Shown here one piece after another: positions 7,979 to 17,043 of a stretch of DNA of 22,881 nt. The stretch's first letter is position 1; every line of letters starts with the position of its first letter. The position numbers and the translations under genes are program-made. The notes below the pieces were generated by a model. It was not told the DNA's origin. It ran no database searches and saw only the letters and a list, made by a program, of their open reading frames with translations. This DNA is from CAZBJJ01 sp964492245 (GTDB lineage Bacteria > Spirochaetota > Spirochaetia > Treponematales > Breznakiellaceae). The stretch is taken from assembly GCA_964492245.1 (NCBI GenBank), contig CAZBJJ010000030.1:1-22881 (forward strand), given 5' to 3'.

Positions 7979-10968
7979 GCATTATTGGCTGGCACATCCA
8001 ACAATGTGTATTTTCCTGCGTAGACATATAAAACAGGGAGTAAGAGCAGCGCAAACACAGCCGAAAGTACACTTCCCGTTGCGCAAATTATCGATAATTT
8101 TTGTGCCAATATATTGTGATTGTTTTTTACAAAGATAAAAGGAAGACAGGCTAAAAAACCCGTGGCGCTATTGGCAAAGACAATGGGCCCACATTCAATT
8201 AAGCTTATATACAGAGCTCTTCTAATATTTTTATTTTTATCACCAGCTGCTCTTGGGTTTAGAAGTTTTTTAGAAGAGGTCTTTATTGTTTCAAAAACGA
8301 CGATGGCGGCATTTATTGCAAAACCACATAAGACCATAAAGGCGCACAGTGCCTCTCTGTCCAGCTCAACACGAAATATGAACATGATGGGAAAAACCAA
8401 GCCTATGCTTGGCAATAGCACCAATAGACAGACAAGGGGTCCTTTTAACGATTCCTGTAGCAGTATTAAATAGATGATGCAGCTTATCAGAGATAAAAAA
8501 ACCAGTGCTTTTAAATGTTTACTTTCCCGTTCAATGTTTAAAGCCTGTTTATCAAACTCGCTGCGGTAAAGTAGGGGCAGGGGACTTGCCTCTTTAATTT
8601 TTTCATACAGCCTTTTAGCCCCTTGCACATTGCTATGTCCCGTCTTAAAAGAAAAACTTGCACTTGCCAGCCTATTCGATTTGAGAATTGAAGTCGGTTG
8701 CCCAATTTGCTCAATATGTGCCAGGTCTTTTAAAGCGAGCATTTTACCCTTCCCAAGCGCAATGGGCACTGACATTAGTTTTTGTAAAGAGGGAGCCTGG
8801 TCCTTAGCCGATATTGCACTGCCAATTCTGACATCCCTTTCTATATTTTCTTTTAAATATTTACCCACGACAAGGCCATCGGTTTTTCTTCGCAGGTTAA
8901 GGTAGAGATCCTGAACATATATCCCACTGGAAATTAATGCCATAGCATCTGGAACAATATAAATTGATGGCTTTAGTGGCGCAAAATATAACACGACCTC
9001 TTGCACCTCCTCTTGCTCCCTATATTTTTGAGCCAACTCTATGGCCCAACGGCGGGCCTGTTCATAGGATTCTCCAAGCACTTCTATCTGCCACCATGCA
9101 CCTCCAGATTCGTCTTCGGGAATATGGAGAAAGCCATAATTGATGGATATTTTTTTTAGGTAATCTGATAGTTCCAAATGACTTACTTTGCTATCTTTAA
9201 AGACAACATGTAATTTTGCCACCTGCTGAGAAATACTGCTCCAAACATCGATTCCCCGAAATTTTTTTACAAGTGCGCCTTGTAGTTCTTTTACCTCCTC
9301 TTCGACAATTGAATTTTTTGTCCCTGTTTCAAAACTTATTTGCGCATAAAATTCATTTGCTAACGGCTTTTTTCCTGGGTTGGAAAGGCTACACATTCCG
9401 ACAAAGGATAGAAGGCTTGCAATAAAAATAATAGCAAGAAATTTTTTATTTTGTTGCATAATGTATTTTGAAAATATAAAGACAACACGCTTCACCGGCC
9501 TTACATTAAAAACTCGCCTATTTTTACCCATAATATGTCCAGAAACACTTGGGTCCTCTAAAATAAAAGGCAAATAAAAATATCGAGCACAAACAAACGA
9601 TATAAATATGCTCACCAGAAGTACCTGGGCAATTATTTTTATCTCTGTCCCTTCGACCGACAGAATGGGAAGTAAGGCAATTAGGCTTGTGCCAATCGAT
9701 GGCAACAGGAGTCGGTTTATCTTTTGTTTACACCCTCTTTCCAGACCAAGTTCGCGCCCCTGTAAAACAGTATCCAGTGTAATAAGAAATGAATCTGCTA
9801 AAAAACCAGCAGAAATTGCTAGTGCCAATAAAAAGGTCTCAGTTTGCGAAAGACCCAAAAGCATTAACACAATGCCACTAAAAATGAGCGTAAGGGCCAG
9901 AGAGAACAGGGTGAATAAACTTAAAACCAGACCCTTGCCCGAGGGCATTCGCCAAAGGCATAAAAAAAGGCAGGCTATAAAGACCAGCAAGACCGAAAAA
10001 CTTGAAGCCTTTATCAATTCATATCTGGCCTTTTTTATCTCGCCTCCGCTATCTTTTAAAACAGTAAGCGAGAGAAGGGGAAAATCTTTTAAGACTTCGT
10101 TGGCAAGGCAGTTTATTTTTTCCGAAAGATTTGGAAGATTCCCCGCCTTACCACTTCGCAAGGTTAAAAGAACTAAATCCTGTCCATTTAAAAAGGCCCT
10201 ATCTCCCCTATTCCTTGCCTCCCACTGACCGTAGCCATAATCGTTTAGGCGAAGTCCATTGCCAGACTCAAGATAATATGGCCTTCCCCCCCAGGTGCTG
10301 TCTTTTAAAGGCAGGCCTGGTTGTATATAAAGGCCATGGGCCCTGCCTTTATTTGTCTGGCCAGCTCTGCTGGCCGATATCCCCAATTTAATAGCTCCAA
10401 TAATTTCCTGAAGAGATAGCCCACTGTGCTCTATCAATGTATCTTCGAAATTAAATACATATTCGACCTCTTCCAAACCCAGCAGTTCACATTCGCCAGC
10501 CTCTTCTATTGTCGACAGGCGGTTTTTTAAAGCTAGAGCACCGGCATGCAGTTCTTCGCTCTCGCCGGTAACTGCCACAACCCAAACGGGACCCTCGTCA
10601 TCCCGGTAATTGAGCAGTTGAGGGCGTGGAACATTTTTTGGCAAGCGACTGTGAACAAGGTCTATTATTTCGCGAAGATTATCGCTTTGGGTATTGTCCC
10701 GGCACTCTAGATAGACCTTTAACTGTCCATACTCGCAGAGCATGTTTAAATCGACCAGGCCATACAGGCGCTCAAGTTGATTTTCTAGTTCCTTGCCTAA
10801 ATCTCGTTCAATAGATACCGCATCTTGGCCAGGCCACTGAAAAATTATTGTCCACTGCTCCCTTCCCGCTCGCCCAGTATTCCAGGACAGGCCTTTAATA
10901 GCGGGAATTGCCAGGACCAAAAGGAAAAAGGCCGTTGTTGCAATAATCCTAAACTGCTTTTTTGTCAT
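7975..10968 (-). CDS. RND efflux pump subunit, second of a tandem pair (RND2)
   Basis: This 997-aa inner-membrane protein has the RND layout: TM1 (residues 6-25), a large periplasmic porter/docking loop, a block of TM helices from about 323, a second loop, and terminal TM helices ending near 985. The first loop shows the usual pattern of WPG (45-47), the E-LE-Q--RL-GL run around 60-71 and LPKNVPRP (109-116). TM4 carries GFLADSFL with Asp392, matching the first of the two proton-relay aspartates of AcrB; the second position is Ser, a known variation in the superfamily. The late CGFAINAAIVVFET block is typical of TM10-11. It is slightly shorter than AcrB-type pumps (about 1,030-1,050 aa). Its ATG overlaps the stop of RND1 (ATGA), so the two are probably translationally coupled and may form a mixed trimer as in MdtBC. 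The substrate cannot be read from sequence. Confidence 0.9.
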   Translation of the reverse strand: MTKKQFRIIATTAFFLLVLAIPAIKGLSWNTGRAGREQWTIIFQWPGQDAVSIERDLGKELENQLERLYGLVDLNMLCEYGQLKVYLECRDNTQSDNLREIIDLVHSRLPKNVPRPQLLNYRDDEGPVWVVAVTGESEELHAGALALKNRLSTIEEAGECELLGLEEVEYVFNFEDTLIEHSGLSLQEIIGAIKLGISASRAGQTNKGRAHGLYIQPGLPLKDSTWGGRPYYLESGNGLRLNDYGYGQWEARNRGDRAFLNGQDLVLLTLRSGKAGNLPNLSEKINCLANEVLKDFPLLSLTVLKDSGGEIKKARYELIKASSFSVLLVFIACLFLCLWRMPSGKGLVLSLFTLFSLALTLIFSGIVLMLLGLSQTETFLLALAISAGFLADSFLITLDTVLQGRELGLERGCKQKINRLLLPSIGTSLIALLPILSVEGTEIKIIAQVLLVSIFISFVCARYFYLPFILEDPSVSGHIMGKNRRVFNVRPVKRVVFIFSKYIMQQNKKFLAIIFIASLLSFVGMCSLSNPGKKPLANEFYAQISFETGTKNSIVEEEVKELQGALVKKFRGIDVWSSISQQVAKLHVVFKDSKVSHLELSDYLKKISINYGFLHIPEDESGGAWWQIEVLGESYEQARRWAIELAQKYREQEEVQEVVLYFAPLKPSIYIVPDAMALISSGIYVQDLYLNLRRKTDGLVVGKYLKENIERDVRIGSAISAKDQAPSLQKLMSVPIALGKGKMLALKDLAHIEQIGQPTSILKSNRLASASFSFKTGHSNVQGAKRLYEKIKEASPLPLLYRSEFDKQALNIERESKHLKALVFLSLISCIIYLILLQESLKGPLVCLLVLLPSIGLVFPIMFIFRVELDREALCAFMVLCGFAINAAIVVFETIKTSSKKLLNPRAAGDKNKNIRRALYISLIECGPIVFANSATGFLACLPFIFVKNNHNILAQKLSIICATGSVLSAVFALLLLPVLYVYAGKYTLLDVPANNA

Positions 10969-13900
10969 CGGCTCTGCCCTTTTTTATTTTTTAACACCCA
11001 ATCAAATAAAAAGGGCAAGATAACATACCCAGGAATTAAACTTGCAAAAGTACCCCCTAAAAGGGCCAAGGACATCGACTGCTGTAGTTTACTGCCCCCA
11101 GCAATAACTAGGGGTATAAGGGCTACAATGGTGGTAAGGGCCGCCATTAGAACAGGGCGCAGGCGCAGAGAGGCTGCCTCGAAGACCTGCTCGGTCGAAG
11201 GTACCAGGGATGTGGCATCAATTTTTTCTTTTAAAATAATAGCAGCATTAACGGAGGTTCCCATCAGTACCAAAAGACCGAGAATACTTCCGGAGTTTAG
11301 ACCCAGGCCCGCAAAAGCTAAAAAGGGAGCGCAAAAGCTGAGCTCCATTGGCAGTATCGACATAAGCAGACAGGGTATTTTTAAAGATTCAAACCATATT
11401 GCCAAAAGTAGCCATAAAAGGGCAAGGGCTAAGCTGCCTAAAAACAGTAGTTCGCGTGCATATTTCCCCATTGCCTCTTGCTGGCTCGTTAAAATTGATT
11501 TTTCCCCCAGCCCATTTTTTATGCAATCTAGCTCGTCAGGCAAAAGATTGCCAGTAATTTTTAGCGCATCTTTTCTATTTTTTCGGAAAAAAACTTCCTG
11601 TTCTGCGCGCTCCTCCATTTCCATTATAGCCGACATATTTAACGAGCTCGTATTGCTACGGACAATCGGAATATTTGGCAAGAGGTCGTCTTTGTCGTAC
11701 TGCCATTTAGATATGAGCCTGACCGGCACAAGCTGTCCCCGCTCTTCCAAGGTAAATGTCTGTAAACCCTCTGTCCAAATGCGATAGGCGGTAGAAATAT
11801 CGCTGCGGTTTAAAAAAGGCAAATGCCCCCTTACCGGGTGGAGGGTCAACAAAGTCCTGCTTATAGTGGGGGCGACACGGGCCTCTTTAGATAGGAAAGA
11901 TTGGATAAGCTGCTGTTTTTCATCGAGCTCTTGGCGATTGTGGGCCAGGATATAGGCGAAGGCTGTATCGGCGCCATGAAGCACCTCGTCTAAAACTTCC
12001 CGTCGCGCTAAAAACTGTATTTGTTCGCCCAGGCCCAGTCCGCCTAGACAAGTGGAAATATCTTGGCGAAGCCCGACTTCCGATATCCTGTTCAAGGTTT
12101 TACAGACGAGCCAAAGGCGCTCCCTGCGATACTCTGCATCGCAACGGCGGTCAATCTCGCCGGGGGTGGAGCCTGCCCGGGCATAGACCTTATCAATACC
12201 TGGCAGTTCCTGCACATTGATACAGATATCGGTGGAAAGCTTTGCAATGCTCTCCAAACTCTGACCCGCGGGAAAATCGATTGTCAAGGAGATATTATCT
12301 GCTTTTTCTTCCGGCAAAAACTCAAGACCTTTTGCGGCGTATAGTAGCAAACACATTCCCGTTGCCAGAACAAGGGCTATAAACCAATCTCGTGGCCTTC
12401 GCGAAATAATGCGCAGCAATGTATTATACAATAGCTGGGGAAGCGGACTAGCCGAATTTTCCGTTGAAAAGCAATTTTTTTTAAGCCAGGGCCCCATCAT
12501 TGCGGGTAAAACAAAAAAAGCATAGACCCAGCCGCCGACAAGGGCGGCAATTAACGAGAGGGCCAGCTCGGAATAGATAAGCCCCATTGGACCGGAAATA
12601 AGAAAAAGAGGCAAAAAGACGACGATGTTTGTCAAAAGGCCACTGAGGCTCCCTGAATACACCGAATACACCGCCTCAATCCGCCCATTTTCTGTCCACA
12701 GTGCGTCATATACTAAAATTGCGGTATCGGCAAGCATGCCAATGCCTAGGGCCGCCCCTCCCAAACTCATTGCGTTAAAACTTTTATTTCCAAGAAAAAG
12801 CACTATAACGGCGCAGGCCACTGCAAAGGGAATGGCAAGGGCCACCGACAGCGCCCCAAATAAATTGATAAAGGTCCCGCCCTTACCATGTGGACTCTGC
12901 TCATTTTTTTTGAACAAAAACAAAAAGAGCACAATAACAACCGAGAGCATACCAATGCCCGCCGAAAACAATAGCTCTTTATTCCTCGCTATTAGGGCTA
13001 TAGCCTGATTTTCTAATATTTCTATTTCCAATTCGCCCCGATGCTCCCGCTCCAACTGCCCAAAGACATGGCTAATTTCTTTGGACAGCCTGCTAGGATC
13101 GGCTCCTGGCGAGCGATAAATGCCCAGAGCAGCAGAATTTCCCTGTGCATCTATAAAAATATCTTGCATGGGTGCTTTTTCCCAGCTGATATCCGCCAGA
13201 GCCCCTACACGCAGATAATCTCCCTGAATCGACGGCAGAAGAATATCTGCCAAGGCCCCCCTGGACCTTGGCCTTCCGGCAAAGACAAGGGGCAGGTCGC
13301 GGTCGCCAAGGCTCACCTGCCCGGCCGGCAGGTCCTGATAAAAGTTACTCAGAAGATCGGTGGCAGCCACAACATCCAAGCCCATTGCAGCCAGTTGCTC
13401 TGGGTCCAGGGCCAGCCTATATTCTCCCTGTATACGGCCATATTGTTCGATATTCGACAGGCCTTTTATGCTCCGCAGCCGTGGCAGAACCTCAATCTCC
13501 GCTAGGCGGCTGGCCATGAGTTGGTCCGAAAACGGACAGCGCAATGCAACGAGCATAAAGGGAGCCTTCGAGGCCTCTTCCGGAACAATCCTTGGGCGCT
13601 GAACCGAATCGGGCAGATTGGCAAAGACGCGATCGCAATAGGTCCCAGCCAATGCAATTGTGCGATGTATATTTTGCCCCCATTTTAAATACAGACGCAA
13701 AATAACAGAGGTATCCCGAATAATACATTCAATACTTTCCAGACCCTTGAGCGAGGCAAGGGCGTCTTCTAGGGGCAGGGCTATTTGAATGCGCATTTCT
13801 TCTAAGGAAAAATCTTCGGCCACCGCCTCGACTAATATTGAGCGGGCAGGTATGGGGGGCAGACTTTCCAAGGGAATATACTGGCCAGTTATTAGAGCCG

Positions 13901-13973
13901 CCAAGAGAACCGAAATAAGTCCAAGACCTACCCCAAGGGGCCGTTTTGAAATAACAAAGAGTAATTTTTTCAT
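10965..13973 (-). CDS. RND efflux pump subunit, first of a tandem pair (RND1)
   Basis: This 1,002-aa RND-superfamily inner-membrane antiporter is the closer of the two to the hydrophobe/amphiphile (HAE1-like) type. TM1 is at residues 13-31 and the first porter loop at about 32-330. TM4 contains GMLADTAILVYD with Asp416 at the first relay position and Thr at the second. After the second TM1-like helix (about 530-548) comes the family phrase LPEEKAD (553-559) and the PAGQSLE run. The C-terminal TM10-12 signatures MGTSVNAAIILKEKI and RLRPVLMAALTTIVALIPL are well conserved. The proton-motive force would drive export through the adjacent adaptor and TolC-like channel. The start is ATG 13973 with AGGGGAG just upstream and 8 nt after the preceding stop. 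It diverges strongly from its RND2 neighbour, so the pair is not a recent duplication. Confidence 0.93.
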   Translation of the reverse strand: MKKLLFVISKRPLGVGLGLISVLLAALITGQYIPLESLPPIPARSILVEAVAEDFSLEEMRIQIALPLEDALASLKGLESIECIIRDTSVILRLYLKWGQNIHRTIALAGTYCDRVFANLPDSVQRPRIVPEEASKAPFMLVALRCPFSDQLMASRLAEIEVLPRLRSIKGLSNIEQYGRIQGEYRLALDPEQLAAMGLDVVAATDLLSNFYQDLPAGQVSLGDRDLPLVFAGRPRSRGALADILLPSIQGDYLRVGALADISWEKAPMQDIFIDAQGNSAALGIYRSPGADPSRLSKEISHVFGQLEREHRGELEIEILENQAIALIARNKELLFSAGIGMLSVVIVLFLFLFKKNEQSPHGKGGTFINLFGALSVALAIPFAVACAVIVLFLGNKSFNAMSLGGAALGIGMLADTAILVYDALWTENGRIEAVYSVYSGSLSGLLTNIVVFLPLFLISGPMGLIYSELALSLIAALVGGWVYAFFVLPAMMGPWLKKNCFSTENSASPLPQLLYNTLLRIISRRPRDWFIALVLATGMCLLLYAAKGLEFLPEEKADNISLTIDFPAGQSLESIAKLSTDICINVQELPGIDKVYARAGSTPGEIDRRCDAEYRRERLWLVCKTLNRISEVGLRQDISTCLGGLGLGEQIQFLARREVLDEVLHGADTAFAYILAHNRQELDEKQQLIQSFLSKEARVAPTISRTLLTLHPVRGHLPFLNRSDISTAYRIWTEGLQTFTLEERGQLVPVRLISKWQYDKDDLLPNIPIVRSNTSSLNMSAIMEMEERAEQEVFFRKNRKDALKITGNLLPDELDCIKNGLGEKSILTSQQEAMGKYARELLFLGSLALALLWLLLAIWFESLKIPCLLMSILPMELSFCAPFLAFAGLGLNSGSILGLLVLMGTSVNAAIILKEKIDATSLVPSTEQVFEAASLRLRPVLMAALTTIVALIPLVIAGGSKLQQSMSLALLGGTFASLIPGYVILPFLFDWVLKNKKGQSR

Positions 13974-13981
13974 ATACTCCC

Positions 13982-15577
13982 CTATTTTTGCAAAATGAGC
14001 GTAAATTCTTTTTCACTCACGGCGCCCTTGCTATCTGCCAGGCCCTTAGGAAGCTGGAAGCGAATGAGCCCTTGCCCATCTCGATTGACAATCTGAAGCA
14101 AAAACTCCCCGCGCCAACAGTTTTCAAGCCCCTGGGGTACGTCGGCTACAGAAAAACCTTCATCTTTAAAACTGATATACGACAGACCCAGGGCGGCACT
14201 GTCCACCTGCACACTGGTATTTTCTAAAAGCCAAAATAAATCTGGTAGCGCATCCGGAACACAGGAGATAAAGAGCTCGAAGGAAAAGGGTCTTGGTACA
14301 TTTAGGGGGTAGAGCTCGCTATCGATATAAAACAAGTCAAAGGAATCTGCCTCCCTACACAGATAACTTTGAACAGGACTGTTGCCATCAAAAAGATGGT
14401 ACCTCAGGGCCAAGACTTCCGGCGGCCTGCCAAGGGGGTCATCAAAAACAAGGGCAAGGCTCAAGGCATCTTCGCTCTGCCCAAGAATGGCCGGAGCTAG
14501 CTCTAATATCATTGAGCTCCCCCAGGCGGGTTTTACAGGGAGGGCCCAAAGTGCATGGGCCGACTTGACGGCAAGTTTGCCCGGAAAATCTACAAGGGGG
14601 CCGCCAGGCTCAAGGGCCAGGCGGGCCGATGTTCTTTTAAACTTTTGGCCATCAATAAGGAGGGCGGAATCGACCCTGGCAAGGACAACATCCTCTTCCC
14701 AAAAAAGAGCTAGTATAATATCTACCGGCAACTGCGAAATACTGGCAATCTCGCCCTCTTTTTGCAAATCTTCTGGAAGCAGACTAAGTAAAATATCTCC
14801 GTCTGCAGAATATATTTGCAAACGGGAAAGTCGCTTTTCTTTTTCCTCAATGCTGAAGTTTTTTTCGATAGAAGCTTCAAGCCTATGGCCTTCTTTCGAG
14901 CAGAGCTCTTGCTGGATATTCATTTGATATTCCCATGCCACTGTCCAGTTATACCGAGGCCGAAGACTATAGCTAAAACGGCCATTTTCGCCCTTTTCGC
15001 CCGCTTCGCCATTTTCGCCCTTTTCGCCCTCTTCTCTTTCTTTAACCTCTGTCGATAGGACAGTAAAACTCGTTTCGGGCACAAAGCGCAGAGACTGTAA
15101 AAGGCATTCAGGGCTAAGGGCATGCGAAAAACAGAGGTCTAGCGAATCCTCCTCGTTTTGAGGCGGGGTAAGGCTGATAAGCTTTAAGTAATCCCTTTGG
15201 GGCAATTGGGTATAAAACTTCTGTACAAAGGGCCGCTCTAAAACCTGGCCATCTCTTGCCTTTAAATATTCGCCGACATATATAGTATATGTCTGACTAG
15301 CTTCTAAGGCCTGCCAGGGCTTAAAAATAACAATGTTTTCTTCGACACTCATCGACCCGGAGACCGGCCCACTAGTGTTGCTAAGCTGAAAAGAATACAT
15401 GGCCGACTCAAGGCTCGTTGGCTGGCTGAGCTCGATGACAATTTCTTCGGGCATCTGTTCAAGCAGACCCTGCTCTGGCAGACAAGAGACGACATAAAAT
15501 GGGGCCTCTCTAAAAATATCGCAGGAGCAAAGATTGATAATTGCACAGGTAAACAAAAACATAAAAGGCTTATTCAC
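13982..15577 (-). CDS. Ig-like (Big_5/SbsA-type) lipoprotein B of the efflux operon, with collagen-like tract
   Basis: The protein is 531 aa, starting at a GTG that overlaps the upstream stop (GTGA) with GAGGTG 6-8 nt before it. A lipoprotein signal ends in L-C-S-C, so Cys19 is the predicted lipidated residue. The N-terminal region (about 30-125) looks like a bacterial Ig-like module of the Big_5/SbsA kind: a Pro-rich strand, then the W-x-A-L-E-A-x-x-x-Y-T-I-Y-V and KARDG pattern near 88-110. A second, weaker module follows. Residues 182-199 are six E-x-G triplets, a short collagen-like run encoded by tandem 9-nt repeats. The rest is beta-rich with no motif I recognise. It is related to the preceding gene (15574-17043) and sits between the adaptor and the pumps, so a periplasmic or membrane-anchored accessory role in pump assembly is plausible but inferred. 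Confidence 0.72.
   Translation of the reverse strand: MNKPFMFLFTCAIINLCSCDIFREAPFYVVSCLPEQGLLEQMPEEIVIELSQPTSLESAMYSFQLSNTSGPVSGSMSVEENIVIFKPWQALEASQTYTIYVGEYLKARDGQVLERPFVQKFYTQLPQRDYLKLISLTPPQNEEDSLDLCFSHALSPECLLQSLRFVPETSFTVLSTEVKEREEGEKGENGEAGEKGENGRFSYSLRPRYNWTVAWEYQMNIQQELCSKEGHRLEASIEKNFSIEEKEKRLSRLQIYSADGDILLSLLPEDLQKEGEIASISQLPVDIILALFWEEDVVLARVDSALLIDGQKFKRTSARLALEPGGPLVDFPGKLAVKSAHALWALPVKPAWGSSMILELAPAILGQSEDALSLALVFDDPLGRPPEVLALRYHLFDGNSPVQSYLCREADSFDLFYIDSELYPLNVPRPFSFELFISCVPDALPDLFWLLENTSVQVDSAALGLSYISFKDEGFSVADVPQGLENCWRGEFLLQIVNRDGQGLIRFQLPKGLADSKGAVSEKEFTLILQK
14981..15034 (-). repeat. In-frame 9-nt tandem repeat (six copies; 27-nt unit duplicated)
   Basis: Six 9-nt units of the form GCCnnnTTC on the plus strand encode six E-x-G triplets (EEG, EKG, ENG, EAG, EKG, ENG) of the lipoprotein. 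The array also reads as a 27-nt unit repeated twice (14981-15007 and 15008-15034) with a single mismatch, indicating recent duplication. Loss or gain of units would preserve the frame. Confidence 0.92.
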
Positions 15578-17043
15578 GGTCGCACCTCTACAAGGCCCGT
15601 GTAATCGCTTTGTGTTGTATAGCCACCCGACTGCAGGGCCCCATTCTTTGAGCCTATGTTTAATGAATACCAGTAGGGCTCTGCGGTTAAGGCAGGCAGT
15701 TCAAGTTCAACCTCCACCCAGGCCTGGGACAGGGGACGCATCGACACAATGCGCGGGGCAGCTAGCCCCTGCGGATAGATGGTCTTACAGCGCAAAAGTC
15801 GGTACAGCTGTGTAAGCGCAGCCCTATCTATTTCGTGGGAAAAATGTATATGCCAAAGTGAGGGCCCATCATCAGTACTAACAAAGGACCACTGGGAAAT
15901 ATTCTGCCGCTGCCCCGCCTTCCCATTTAATTCCAACTCGGTAATTTCCAAATAGGGGGCAAGAATATTTATATCAATGTGAATATCTGCTGGAAGGTGC
16001 AGGCCATCAATATCCCGAACCCCCTGCCCAACAGTTAATAAATAATTTTCCGAAAAATTTAGTGCCAGCTTAGGCAAAATAGCAATACGCGATTCATCTA
16101 AAAAAATAATTTCAAGACCGCTACCCGGGCTAAGCTGTATATTTTCGCTAAGGCTTTTTTTGTCCATTGCCCGGGAGAATTCCAATCCCAAAACCTGCCA
16201 GGGGTATAAGTCCTTATTAAATTCAGTGACTTCTACATATTCTGAATCATTTTTTTCCAGTATAAATTTGCGATGTAACTGTGGAAGCTCCTGTCCATTC
16301 CAAAGAATAAAAAACTTTTCGACCGGGCAAGCCAGGGCGGCCCCCTCTTTGTCTGTCAGGCTTTTTTGCAGGGACCAATGCACATAGCTGCCTGGCATCA
16401 AAGACTTACCGGGTTCTGGATATATGAAAAAGTCCTGCCCATCTGTCTGGGATTCAAGGCGGTACTCCCCAAAGCGGGCTATACTAAGCGCTTCTTTTAG
16501 GTCTCCTTCGTGTACCGGATGTGAAAACCTTAGCCACAGGCAGGCCTCCTGTCCATCTTCGACCAGCTGGCCATGGGCCGGACTGGCCTGCAAGAGCCTG
16601 AAGGCCTCCTGCCGCCGATAGTAAAAGCTCAGCCCATATTCGACATACTCTTCCCGCCCGTCCTCTGCCTGTAAAAAGCCACGCACATATAAAAGATAAT
16701 TCTTTCCCGCTTCCCAACTTTCTATTGGGGCAATATGAAAAAAATCATCCTCCCAATATGCAAGGCAATCTACGATCTCACCATTGCAATATATTTTGGC
16801 AATGCTACTAAAGGCCTGTTTTCTTAGAGGCGCATTAAAACTAAAGACGAATTCGCCGCAATCAGGGGCTCGATACCGCCCATCTGCCTCCTGTTCCCAG
16901 TGCCCATCAATGAGCTCGACCTGCATGTCTATATTTTCCAGCGAAAAATATGAACAGGAACTCAATAAAAACAGGACACATAAATGGGAGTGTACAATTT
17001 TTCTTTTCATATATAGAAACCAGCTAGAGACTGATAATCTCAA
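15574..17043 (-). CDS. Ig-like (Big_5/SbsA-type) lipoprotein A of the efflux operon
   Basis: This 489-aa exported lipoprotein has lipobox L-S-S-C and predicted lipidated Cys30. The TTG at 17043 has an ideal AGGAGG 8 nt upstream and overlaps the adaptor gene by 20 nt. An ATG at 17010 would give a neater 19-residue signal (MKRKIVHSHLCVLFLLSSC) but lacks a ribosome-binding site. I keep the TTG because other genes here use clear Shine-Dalgarno sites. The mature part has repeated Big_5-like modules: W-E-A-G-K-N-Y-L-L-Y-V then QAEDG (about 93-115), a strand region ending FSHPV, and FSRAMDKKSL through LTVGQGVRDIDG. These match the pattern in lipoprotein B, so the pair probably arose by duplication. 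No catalytic motif is visible. The position directly after the adaptor suggests an accessory envelope component of the exporter. Confidence 0.72.
   Translation of the reverse strand: MRLSVSSWFLYMKRKIVHSHLCVLFLLSSCSYFSLENIDMQVELIDGHWEQEADGRYRAPDCGEFVFSFNAPLRKQAFSSIAKIYCNGEIVDCLAYWEDDFFHIAPIESWEAGKNYLLYVRGFLQAEDGREEYVEYGLSFYYRRQEAFRLLQASPAHGQLVEDGQEACLWLRFSHPVHEGDLKEALSIARFGEYRLESQTDGQDFFIYPEPGKSLMPGSYVHWSLQKSLTDKEGAALACPVEKFFILWNGQELPQLHRKFILEKNDSEYVEVTEFNKDLYPWQVLGLEFSRAMDKKSLSENIQLSPGSGLEIIFLDESRIAILPKLALNFSENYLLTVGQGVRDIDGLHLPADIHIDINILAPYLEITELELNGKAGQRQNISQWSFVSTDDGPSLWHIHFSHEIDRAALTQLYRLLRCKTIYPQGLAAPRIVSMRPLSQAWVEVELELPALTAEPYWYSLNIGSKNGALQSGGYTTQSDYTGLVEVRP

Noticed and set aside
10825..11787. 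320-aa plus-strand open frame antisense to the two RND genes
   Set aside because: It spans the junction of two clearly coding RND genes and encodes a basic, Ser/Arg-rich sequence typical of antisense shadows.
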